Source: Bacteroidota bacterium
Lineage (GTDB): Bacteria > Bacteroidota > Bacteroidia > Chitinophagales > Saprospiraceae
Length of the DNA: 64,000 nucleotides
Reading direction: 5' to 3'
NCBI GenBank assembly: GCA_030147525.1
Contig: JASBVF010000029.1
Location: forward strand, 32,153-96,152
The notes below the pieces were generated by a model. It was not told the origin of the DNA, did not search any database, and saw only the letters and a list, made by a program, of their open reading frames with translations. Every line of letters starts with the position of its first letter. Position 1 is the stretch's first letter. The position numbers were made by a program, and so were the translations under genes. Positions 23,379-32,100 of this stretch are shown in pieces.

Positions 23379-25776
23379 ACTTTTTTTCAAGGACCTCAAA
23401 TTGTGTTTCCATTCTGTTCCCGTTTTCATCCACAATTGTTAAAATATGTTTTCCTGCCGAAGGGGAAAGCTCCATTTCATGAAAAGTATGCGTAGATCCA
23501 ATGTAGGTCCTGTCGATGTGCCAGTGAATGGTGGTTTCGGGCTTCCGGTGAGCTGCTTTAAAAACAGTTCTGCTAAGTGAGCCGTCAAGGTTGACGGGCA
23601 CGTAAATCTTTGTGATGCTTTTCGGATAAATAATTTGAATGGGATTGTCGCTGCTTTCCCTTTGAAAGTTACAACCGGCTCTGTAGGGTGGCAAAGGTTT
23701 GTAGTCAGGGTTTTTGGTTTTGAAATAAAACTCTTCGACCGGCGGCACCACGAACCAGGGGGCATGAACAATGTCAATCGGGTTCTCACAGTCGGCTGTC
23801 ACCCGCCACTTTTTGGATTTGTCCAGTGAAACGGTTTGATGGTATAGGCAAGGATTTGAGTTCAAAGCGCTACTGGCGGCCCAAACCGTATCCTTTTCAC
23901 AAATTTCAAGTGCCAGGTAACCACTTTTTTTGCAAACTTCTACTTTTTTCATAGCATCGTAGGGTTGGTCGAACCAGTTGGAGCGAGGCAGCAAATCAAA
24001 CACATCAAAAAGTATAGGTGCCGCTGCGTATGCTCCGACCAAACCCGGGCGGCCTTCTCCGTCAGCATTACCAGCCCAGACCCCTACGGCGTATTTTGGA
24101 GTGATGCCAATGGCCCAGGCGTCCCTGAAGCCGAAGCTGGTGCCGGTCTTCCAGGCAATGTTGTGGCTCGATTCGAAACGCTCCCAGTCTCCCTCGTTAG
24201 TCGGGCGTTCCAGCTCTTCCATGGCTTCAAAGGTTAACCAGATCGCATCAGCGGATAAATGAGTTGGAGTTTTTTGTAATTTTTTAGGCTCTGTTTGAGT
24301 TGGGCTTTTGAAATAATTTGCATTCCTGAAATCGTTCGGGTCGTACTCGCCATTGTTGGTGTAAAAATGAGACAGAACCCTGGACATGCAGGCATAAGTA
24401 TTTGTGAGGTCCCAAAGATTTCCCTCTGCGCCGCCCAGCACCAATGTCAATCCGTAGTGATTTGGAGGTTTCGTAATGGTAGTCAATCCCAGTTTTTTCA
24501 GGTTAAAATGAAATTTTTCCAGTCCATAGTTCTGCAGCATTCTGACAAATGGTACGTTGAGGGATTTTGCGAGTGCAATTCTTGCAGGAACAAGACCATC
24601 AAAAGTTTCAAGATAGTTCTCAGGCCGATAGCCGCTGAGTTGAGTTGGGATGTCTGGGATGAGATTGTTGGATAAAATAGCACCTTCATTCAGCATCATC
24701 GCATAAAGTAAAGGTTTCATGATACTGCCTGTACTTCTTGGTGCTTTGACGATATCTACATTTTCACCGTGCTCGGCGCCTGTGCCGGGAGCATTGCCTA
24801 TGTAAGCGAGAACGTTCCCTGTTTCAACCTCCAAAACAAGAATTGCTAGGTTGTGGATTTCGTTGTTTTTCAAAAGGGAAGACCTTCGTTCAGCAAGTTG
24901 TGTAATTCTTTGCTGAAGGGAATAGTCGAGGGTGGTTCTGAGCTTGGTGATGGCGTCGGATTTTGAGCGAAAGTTTTCAGCAAAAGCTCGTTCAAGCAGG
25001 TGCGGTGCGAGGCGTGGCAGTGGGTGCGGTTTTTCAGGTAACGTTTCTTCGAGAGCCAGCTCAAGCGTTGTTTCATCAATAATCTGCTGCTCATGCAGCC
25101 TTCGCAAGAGCCGGTTTCGTTTAGCCATCAATAGATCCCGGTTTCTGCCGGGATGGATCAGTGCCGGACTGTTGGGCAGGACGGCAAGGGTGGCTGCCTC
25201 ACTCCACGACAGGTTCAGAGAGCTTTTAGCAAAATACCGCCAGGAGGCTGCGTCGAGCCCCACAACATTGCCTCCGAAGGGTGCATTTGAAGCGTACAAA
25301 GCCAGTATTTCTTTTTTAGAGTAGCTGATTTCAAGACGGGTGGCCAGAATGATCTCAATTATTTTTTCAAAAATGGTCCGGCTTTTTCCTTTTCTCGAAA
25401 GCCTGATCACCTGCATGGTGATCGTACTTCCGCCGCTGGCAATGCTTCCGCTTTTCAGGTTTTGAAGGAAAGCACGGCAGAAGGCCACCGGATCAAATCC
25501 CGGGTGGCGAAAGAATCGTTTGTCTTCAAACACGACGATTGACCGGATAAATTTTTCCGGAATTTTTTCTTCGTAGGGGAAGCGCCACTGGCCGTCCTGA
25601 GCAATTCTCGCTCCAAGGAGGTCGCCATTGGAAGCTTCCAGCACCATACAGGTAGGATCGTTGAAGAGGGGAGAGGGGAGTGAAAACCAATACAAAATCA
25701 GTAGCAGGCAAAGTGCTACCAACGATTTTACTTTGTGTTTTTTGAAAAAAAATCTCAGAATGCTGTTCCTTTTCAT
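23377..25776 (-). CDS. pbpC: Penicillin-binding protein 1C (bifunctional)
   Basis: 799 residues. One N-terminal membrane helix (LVALCLLLILYWFSLP), then a glycosyltransferase 51 domain with VVFEDKRFFRHPGFDP and ASGGSTITMQVIRL (about 79-145). A transpeptidase domain follows with STGSIMKP (SxxK), SLN and KTGTSFGFRDAWA. The last 100 residues fit the BiPBP_C domain. PBP1C polymerises glycan strands; its exact role varies between species. A minus-strand promoter lies at 25802-25836. It converges on small RNA 3, whose terminator overlaps its stop codon. Confidence 0.94.
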   Translation of the reverse strand: MKRNSILRFFFKKHKVKSLVALCLLLILYWFSLPSPLFNDPTCMVLEASNGDLLGARIAQDGQWRFPYEEKIPEKFIRSIVVFEDKRFFRHPGFDPVAFCRAFLQNLKSGSIASGGSTITMQVIRLSRKGKSRTIFEKIIEIILATRLEISYSKKEILALYASNAPFGGNVVGLDAASWRYFAKSSLNLSWSEAATLAVLPNSPALIHPGRNRDLLMAKRNRLLRRLHEQQIIDETTLELALEETLPEKPHPLPRLAPHLLERAFAENFRSKSDAITKLRTTLDYSLQQRITQLAERRSSLLKNNEIHNLAILVLEVETGNVLAYIGNAPGTGAEHGENVDIVKAPRSTGSIMKPLLYAMMLNEGAILSNNLIPDIPTQLSGYRPENYLETFDGLVPARIALAKSLNVPFVRMLQNYGLEKFHFNLKKLGLTTITKPPNHYGLTLVLGGAEGNLWDLTNTYACMSRVLSHFYTNNGEYDPNDFRNANYFKSPTQTEPKKLQKTPTHLSADAIWLTFEAMEELERPTNEGDWERFESSHNIAWKTGTSFGFRDAWAIGITPKYAVGVWAGNADGEGRPGLVGAYAAAPILFDVFDLLPRSNWFDQPYDAMKKVEVCKKSGYLALEICEKDTVWAASSALNSNPCLYHQTVSLDKSKKWRVTADCENPIDIVHAPWFVVPPVEEFYFKTKNPDYKPLPPYRAGCNFQRESSDNPIQIIYPKSITKIYVPVNLDGSLSRTVFKAAHRKPETTIHWHIDRTYIGSTHTFHEMELSPSAGKHILTIVDENGNRMETQFEVLEKK

Positions 25777-25801
25777 GCTGCAAATGCCATGTTTGACTAT
25801 T

Positions 25802-25836
25802 CAAAAGTAAAAAAGGTTTTGCCAGCCAGTGGCAAA
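25802..25836 (-). promoter_or_regulatory. Promoter of pbpC
   Basis: Minus strand: TTTG (complement of 25833-25836), 23-bp spacer, TACTTTTG (complement of 25802-25809). The -33 element lies inside the terminator hairpin of the gene upstream. Predicted start near 25795. Confidence 0.55.
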
Positions 25837-25843
25837 ACCTTTT
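25811..25843 (-). terminator. Terminator of the DUF2795 gene
   Basis: AAAAGGTTTTGCC (25811-25823) pairs perfectly over 13 bp with GGCAAAACCTTTT (25831-25843). On the minus strand a T run follows (the A run at 25803-25814). Confidence 0.75.
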
Positions 25844-25884
25844 ATCAAGTCATTTACAGCCTGAGAAGTCAGGGACAGCTTGAC

Positions 25885-26106
25885 TTAATATTCATCTTCA
25901 TTAAATAAGAAGTCATCCTTACGGGGGTAATCGGGCCAAATGTCTTCGATTCCCTCGTAGAGTTCACCTTCATCCTCCATTTCTGAAAGGTTTTCGATTA
26001 CTTCCAGTGGAGCGCCTGAGCGAATTGCATAATCAATCAATTCATCTCTGGTAGCCGGGAACGGAGCATCTTCAAGGTATGTGGCAAGCTCTAGGGTCCA
26101 GTACAT
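25885..26106 (-). CDS. DUF2795 domain protein
   Basis: 73 residues, very acidic at the C-terminus (DIWPDYPRKDDFLFNEDEY). The N-terminal YLEDAPFPATRDELIDYAIRSG is the conserved helix pair of DUF2795, a small family of unknown function common in Bacteroidota as a stand-alone gene. Cytosolic, no signal. It has its own promoter (26225-26254) and terminator (25811-25843), so it is a real single-gene unit with a leader of about 110 nt. Confidence 0.88.
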   Translation of the reverse strand: MYWTLELATYLEDAPFPATRDELIDYAIRSGAPLEVIENLSEMEDEGELYEGIEDIWPDYPRKDDFLFNEDEY

Positions 26107-26224
26107 AATATTCTAGCAAGTTTAATGTTAAAAAAGTTCGCCAAAGGCGATTTGAACGACAAATCAATAAGACTCGAAGTTTTCAAAAAGTTCATTCTGA
26201 AGAAATATTCCTTCGAATGCGCGG

Positions 26225-26254
26225 CAAAAGTAATAAACGGGAACTTTAAACGCA
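26225..26254 (-). promoter_or_regulatory. Promoter of the DUF2795 gene
   Basis: Minus strand: TTG (complement of 26252-26254), 19-bp spacer, TACTTTTG (complement of 26225-26232). Confidence 0.6.
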
Positions 26255-26308
26255 AGGCTTATTTTTTCAAGTCATTTTGATGGTGCATTGCCGGTAACGA
26301 TTGAAAGA

Positions 26309-26824
26309 TCAGAGAATTAATATTTCACCAAAATTTTCAAACTTGCTATTTGCTGCATGGATGATTGCACGCTGCTCGCTTTTATCGACAGCAAGCGATC
26401 CGGAGTTTATGATGTAGCCGAGATTTTTGATGCAGGAATTCTTCGTCCTGAGAATGGTAAGTTCGCCCTCGATGTAGATCTCACCCATATTGATGATTCC
26501 TACATCTTTTTTATTGAGGCCGTCGATGTTGAATTTACCTTGTTTTTCGATGGCAATTTTACCTCCGGTTTCAATGATCAATTGTGCGATGTCATTGATA
26601 AATTCGTGGATGACGGGAAAAAAGCCGTCCTGAGCGTACTCTCCTGAAATGATAGCGGTATCAAACCAGCCCGGAATGCGACGGTTATGCCAGTTCATTG
26701 GTTCGTTCCATTCGTTTTCTGCACCACGGACGCCTCCACGCCAGTAGTGAGGAACCGTTATTCGCTCACTTGCGCTATCACTATGCTCCATAGTGGCAGT
26801 TAACTGTTTTAGTAGTTCATTCAT
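26309..26824 (-). CDS. Unknown protein, probable beta-solenoid
   Basis: 171 residues, not recognised. After a charged start, the segment HYWRGGVRGAENEWNEPMNW and RRIPGWFDTAIISGE recalls the W-G-...-W-...-NW-...-P opening of autotransporter-like or G8-type beta-helix proteins. From about residue 75 on, short beta strands alternate with Gly/Asn turns (IIETGGKIAIEKQGKFNIDG, GIINMGEIYIEGELTI, YIINSGSLAVDKS), consistent with a parallel beta-solenoid. No signal peptide or sorting domain is visible. Codon use is coding-like and the neighbours do not explain it. Confidence 0.6.
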   Translation of the reverse strand: MNELLKQLTATMEHSDSASERITVPHYWRGGVRGAENEWNEPMNWHNRRIPGWFDTAIISGEYAQDGFFPVIHEFINDIAQLIIETGGKIAIEKQGKFNIDGLNKKDVGIINMGEIYIEGELTILRTKNSCIKNLGYIINSGSLAVDKSEQRAIIHAANSKFENFGEILIL

Positions 26825-27068
26825 TCAAAAAGTGTTTATTGGTAAGGTGAAAAAAGCTGGAGGGTAATGTTATTTCTGCCTGTTTGGGCAAACTTTAAGC
26901 CAAAGACACTACCATATTATTACTGGATAGCATGCCTTACCTAATAATTTTTGAAACTTGAAGGGTCGATCTGCGAAAATGAATGCAAGATTTCGCAGGC
27001 ATCAAATTTAAATGAAATCTGTATAAAACTGAAAAACTGATGATAGTAGCCGGTCCGGGCTTGTGAAA
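26825..27068. other. Intergenic region downstream of porP
   Basis: 244 bp between two minus-strand genes. AT-rich; no tRNA, clear hairpin terminator or repeat was found. It should hold the promoter of the unknown gene at 26309, but no good match was seen. Confidence 0.4.
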
Positions 27069-28100
27069 TTAAAAAACCGGACAGGCTTTGAATTCTTTCG
27101 GAGCCCTTACCTTCCAGATGATGTATTGAATAAAAAACTCTGGTCCGCCCCGACGAAGTGTAGCAGTTTTGAAAGCCGAGGTGTTGATGTCGTAGCTGAA
27201 TCCTGCCGCCCAATTACGGGCCTGGAGCTCAACGGATGGAATGACAGCGTCTTTTAACCGGGTAGCTACTCCCGCCTGTACGGCCAGTTCTTTGTTTTTC
27301 TCGACACTGAGGTGGTATCGCATTGCAATTCCGCCGAGTATTTCCTGATAACTGGTTTGTTTGCTGAAAAGTGCATTGAAGCGAACGTCAAAATCCTGAC
27401 TGACCTGAAAACTGGAGACAAAATGCGGGTTAAATTTCATGGGCAGCTTTACGTCGGGTGCGTCGTTAAAACTTACATTGGGTTGGTTCAAGTGAAAAAT
27501 GCCGGCGCCAAGATCAAATTTGGTTCGTGTACCTTCTACCTGGTAATGGAGGTTGAATCCGGTTGAAATGCTGGAAAGGCCTTTGTTGGTGCTGTTAAAA
27601 AATTCATTGTTGGAGCTGTTCGGGTCGAAAATGTCGCCATTCCACTGTTCTTCGAAAGTGAGTTGTTCGGGGTGTACAGAACGTTGACCTGCCATCAGTT
27701 GGACGCCTACCGTTGCCAGTACCGACTCACTTAACTGCCTGGTATAGGCAAGGTTGCCGCCGACTTGTGAAAGGCTCAGATCAGCATTTCCGGCTACGTC
27801 ATGGTTGAAAACGACGCCCCAGCCCAAAAATGCGTCTTTACCCAACCTGGAATGAAATAACTTTGTGTCAAAAGCACCGGAAAACGTCTGGTAAGGCACC
27901 GGCACCGATTCCCACTGGCTGCGATAGTTGCCGATAAAACGCAGGTCGCCCGGAAAGACGCCGGTCAGGGCGGGATTCAGGTTGGCTGGCGTGTTGTTGA
28001 ATTGTGAAAAATGAATGTCCTGCGCGGTAACTTTCAGCGATCCGGTTAATAACAAAAAAACGATCAGGTATTTGGCTGACTTTGAGTAATGAAATTTCAT
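27069..28100 (-). CDS. PorP/SprF family T9SS outer-membrane protein
   Basis: 343 residues. Signal peptide (YLIVFLLLTGSLKVTAQ), then the family hallmark DIHFSQFNNTPANLNPALTG and GDLRFIGNYRSQW, followed by amphipathic strands of a beta barrel. PorP/SprF proteins help the T9SS to deliver partners that carry a type B (CHU_C) sorting domain. No type B gene adjoins this copy, unlike the one at 40498. It is divergent from coaE with a 73-bp gap. Confidence 0.9.
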   Translation of the reverse strand: MKFHYSKSAKYLIVFLLLTGSLKVTAQDIHFSQFNNTPANLNPALTGVFPGDLRFIGNYRSQWESVPVPYQTFSGAFDTKLFHSRLGKDAFLGWGVVFNHDVAGNADLSLSQVGGNLAYTRQLSESVLATVGVQLMAGQRSVHPEQLTFEEQWNGDIFDPNSSNNEFFNSTNKGLSSISTGFNLHYQVEGTRTKFDLGAGIFHLNQPNVSFNDAPDVKLPMKFNPHFVSSFQVSQDFDVRFNALFSKQTSYQEILGGIAMRYHLSVEKNKELAVQAGVATRLKDAVIPSVELQARNWAAGFSYDINTSAFKTATLRRGGPEFFIQYIIWKVRAPKEFKACPVF

Positions 28101-28173
28101 ATTCAGGGTTTTGCCGGTGAATTTGCTCCCAAGTTAAGAACCGTCACCTAATTTTAAAATATTCGAAGATTTT

Positions 28174-28815
28174 ATGTCAAAAATTGACCAAAAGCATTCC
28201 AACTCAAAACTTCCCCTCAGGGTAGGGGTAACCGGAGGGATCGGCAGCGGAAAAACCACTGTTTGCAGGATTTTCGAGTCGCTGGGTGTTCCTATTTACT
28301 ACGCTGATGACCGTGCGAAAGCTATCATGACGGAAAATGAAACAGTGGTAAAAAAAGTCAAAGAGCTCTTCGGCACGCAAGCTTACCTGGCCAACGGCAC
28401 GCTCAACAGGCCCTTCATCGCAGGTATCGTTTTTCACGATAAAAAAATGCTGGAAAGTCTGAATGCCATCGTTCACCCTGCCGTATTCGAAGAAGGCGAA
28501 CGCTGGAATGAGGAACAGACGGGCGCACCTTACACCATAAAAGAGGCTGCGCTTTTGTTTGAAAGTGGCGGTTACAAAAAGCTGGACAAGGTCATTACTG
28601 TTTTCGCCCCGCAGGAACTTCGCATTGAGAGAGTCATGAAGCGGGACGGCGTTTCAGAAGAGGCTGTTTTGGCAAGAATTAAAAATCAAATGGCGGATGA
28701 AGAAAAAATTAAACTGGCTGATTTTGTCATTTACAACGACGGAAAACACTCGCTGGTGCAGCAAATCTGGCAAATTCATCAGGAAATTTCCTCGCTTGCG
28801 GACACAAAAAAATAG
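28174..28815 (+). CDS. coaE: Dephospho-CoA kinase
   Basis: 213 residues. Last step of CoA synthesis: ATP-dependent phosphorylation of the ribose 3'-hydroxyl, in the cytosol. P-loop VGVTGGIGSGKTTVCRIFE (about 17-35), then YYADDRAKAIM with the Asp of the CoA site, IVHPAVF, EAALLFESGGYKKLD, and the lid-type R.ERVMKRDGVSEEAVLARI. Length is normal. No start alternatives of note. Confidence 0.94.
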   Translation: MSKIDQKHSNSKLPLRVGVTGGIGSGKTTVCRIFESLGVPIYYADDRAKAIMTENETVVKKVKELFGTQAYLANGTLNRPFIAGIVFHDKKMLESLNAIVHPAVFEEGERWNEEQTGAPYTIKEAALLFESGGYKKLDKVITVFAPQELRIERVMKRDGVSEEAVLARIKNQMADEEKIKLADFVIYNDGKHSLVQQIWQIHQEISSLADTKK

Positions 28816-29103
28816 AGACACATGCAAATTTTTTTTAAATGGTACAGTTTTTGAAAAAACCTAATGTGTCTGCGTCTTAAAAAAGAAAATCTTCACAATG
28901 CTTTGTTTTTAACATGAAAACCCGGTTCGCAAAACCCTGATAAAATGGGCGCCGGGGAAATATTCACTGCCAAACATTAGAACAAACCCTTCTATTTTTT
29001 CCTGTTACTCCTTTTCCTAAGTAAAAAACTATAAATCCCATGGAAAATCCGGACCTCCGATGTCCAGGTTTTCAAGTAATTCTATGTTTTGAAAAAGACT
29101 ACT
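28816..29103 (+). other. Leader region of the SprB-repeat adhesin
   Basis: 288 bp. AGACACAT (28817) and ATGTGTCT (28864) form a loose inverted repeat that may end coaE transcription. An imperfect hairpin AAAATCCGGAC/GTCCAGGTTTT lies at about 29043-29073, shortly before the start codon. No clear TAnnTTTG box was found. Confidence 0.4.
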
Positions 29104-29109
29104 ATGAGA
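29100..29109 (+). promoter_or_regulatory. Possible small-RNA target over the adhesin start codon
   Basis: TACTATGAGA at 29100-29109 contains the ATG (29104) and is exactly complementary over 10 nt to positions 5-14 of the block shared by the three small RNAs at 22548, 22839 and 23308. A G-U pair extends it by one. Pairing here would cover the ribosome site. Confidence 0.4.
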
Positions 29110-32100
29110 GTACTTCACTTACAACCAGACTGTTTAGTCAAAGGGCTTTGTTTTTGTAAAAAGTTGATTTTCAAAAATTTAAGCTCAAGACATCTCCACT
29201 TTTTTATTCCACTTTTATTTATTGCATTCCATGTGAATGGAAGTAATCCGGGTTCCGGTTTCATCAGTGATCCTGTGTTTGGGGTCCCGGTGATGGAAGC
29301 CTGCGACAACGCAACCTTCGGTGGCCTCATTCAGGGCGATGAATTCGGATGCCCGAACCCAACCTGGGATCCATCCCCCATCACCAACGTGGCATTGCCC
29401 ACCGGCGGTACAGGTACTTTGCAGTATCTCTGGATTTTTACCACGAATGATCCTTCCACTCCTTTGGCACAATGGACGCCGATTCCCAACTCTAACAGCC
29501 CTAACTATGATCCCGGGCCCATCTCGGTGACGACCTACTACAGGCGCTGCGCACGGCGATCAGGTTGCACACAGTATGTGGCTGAGAGTAACATCGTTGC
29601 GAAAGAAGCCATCTGCTGCGATAATGTGACCGATGGCGGTCAAATCGGAAACGACCAGGTCGGATGCCTTTCTCCTTTCGATCCTGCTCCACTGGTCAAT
29701 GTTGTTTCGCCGTCCGGGGGCTCCAATGCGCTTGAATACCAGTGGGTTGTCAGCACAACCGGGACTCCCTACACACCGGGTAATCCGGATTGGACGCCGA
29801 TAGCCAGCGCAAACGCTGCGACTTTTGACCCGGGCCCTGTTTCACAAAAAACTTTTTTTATCAGACTCTCCCGCCGTCATGGATGTTTGGATTACAATGG
29901 CGTTTCAAATATGGTAACCATCACAGTCTCCACCCCGGTTTCGGCCGGAGCCATTGCTACCCCGGTCACCTGTCTTGGGGGTAGCGACGGAGCGATTGAT
30001 CTGACAGTTGGCGGCGGAACGGCGCCATATCAATATAACTGGAACCCAACCCTCGGCAACGTGCAGGATCCTCAGGGCCTTACAGCAGGCATCTACCTCG
30101 TTACCATCACGGATGCGAATGGCTGTACCGGTCAAGCCAGTGTGGAGGTAACTGACGGTATTTCACTTTCACCTGCGGTGGATTGGACCAACGAGACCTG
30201 CATGGGCGCCGGCAACGGCACAGCGACTGTGACGTCGGCAGGCGGCGGCGTGCCAGGCTATACCTATCAATGGAGCGCTGCATCAGCAGGAAATACTGCC
30301 ACCATCTCAGGCCTTACTTTCGGTAATTACACTGTGACGGTCACCGATGCCAATGGCTGCACCGGACAGACTTCCTTCACGGTAGGATCCGGTAATCAAC
30401 TGGATATTGAACTCAATTTTACTCAAGAATCCTGTCAAGGTGCAAATAATGGCACTGCTGAAGTGATTACCGTCACAGGTGGTACGCCAGGTTTTAATTA
30501 TCAATGGAGTTTTCAGGGAACCGGAAATACAGCCTCAGTCAGCGGATTGCCTCCCGGAAGTCATTCCGTGACCGTGACTGATGCAAACGGCTGCATGGGT
30601 ATGTCAGATTTTAACATTGATGCCGGTGCTCCGCTCGTGCCTGCTCTAAGTTTGACGCATGAATCATGTTTAGGGGCAAACAATGGCATTGCAACCGTAA
30701 CATCGGTGACAGGCGGGGCGCCCGGTTACATGTATCAGTGGAGTTACCCGGGTGCTGGAACTGCTGCAACAGCGAATGGTTTTCCGGCCGGTAGTCATTC
30801 TGTTACCGTCACCAATTCCATCGGTTGCTTTGGCGAGGCAGATTTCACAATCAACGCAGGTGTACCCCTTTCACTCGGACTGGACTGGACCAATGAATCC
30901 TGTCTGGGGGCAAACAACGGTACTGCAACTGTCACCAACGTCGTCAATGGTACGCCCGGCTATACCTACTCCTGGAGTTTTGCGCTGGCAGGAAATACGC
31001 AAACGATCACTGATTTACCACCTAATAATTATAGTGTAACCGTCACGGATGCTTTAGGCTGTTCGGCAACCGGTTCGCTCTCGGTAGCCGGCGGTGCTGA
31101 ATTGCAGGTGTCAGCCAGTGCAACAGCTGCACTTTGTTTTGGTGGAAACGAAGGAACTGCAACTGTCACGGCTGTTTCAGGCGGTAGCGGAAATTACAGC
31201 TATCAGTGGAATGATCCAGCTTTGCAAACCACTCAAACAGCGACCGGCCTGAATGCCGATACCTACACCGTTTTTGTCAATGACGATCAGGGCTGTGTAG
31301 GCACGGCAATGGCAACTGTCGTAGACGGAGTGCCGATTGTTTTAAATACCACCCACACGGACGCAACCTGCGGCTCTTCAGCTGATGGGACAGCAACCGT
31401 TTTGGCTTCCGGTGGCACGTCGCCTTACAGCTATTTATGGAGTGATGCCAATTCCCAAACAAATGCGGCGGCAACATCCCTTCCTGCGGGTGCTTACACC
31501 GTCACCGTTACGGATGTGAATGGATGCACAGCAACCGCTACGGAAACTGTGGAGTCGCCGATGGGTGCAGTGATTCAACTCACTTCAACAGCCACCAGCT
31601 GCTTCGCCGGAAACGACGGCTCGGTTGCTGTGACCGTTACGAACGACGATCCTTCAAATTATTTTTACCAGTGGAATACGCCGGGAAGCAATACAACCCA
31701 ACAAGTGAACGGGCTTTCAGCCGGCACTTACACTGTGACGGTTTCCGACGGAAACGGCTGTTTTGTAACCGGTTCCGCAACAGTCCAGCAACCTTCTGCA
31801 CTGGTACTCGATATGCAATCCGATAGCGCTACCTGTGTTAATGGCAGCGATGGAATTGCAGAGGTTTTTGTAAGCGGCGGCACGCCATTTCCCGGCGGTG
31901 ATTATGCCTACGTTTGGGACGCACCCGGAAATCCGCAGGTGCAGGTACTGGACGATGTTTCGCCGGGAACTTATACTGTAACCGTAACCGACGCAAATGG
32001 ATGCACTGCAACGGGTAGCGTCCAAATCGGAGCGCCGGCGGGCTTAAATATTGCTTTAAACACGGCGGATGTAAGTTGTTCAGGTTTTAACAATGGAAGT

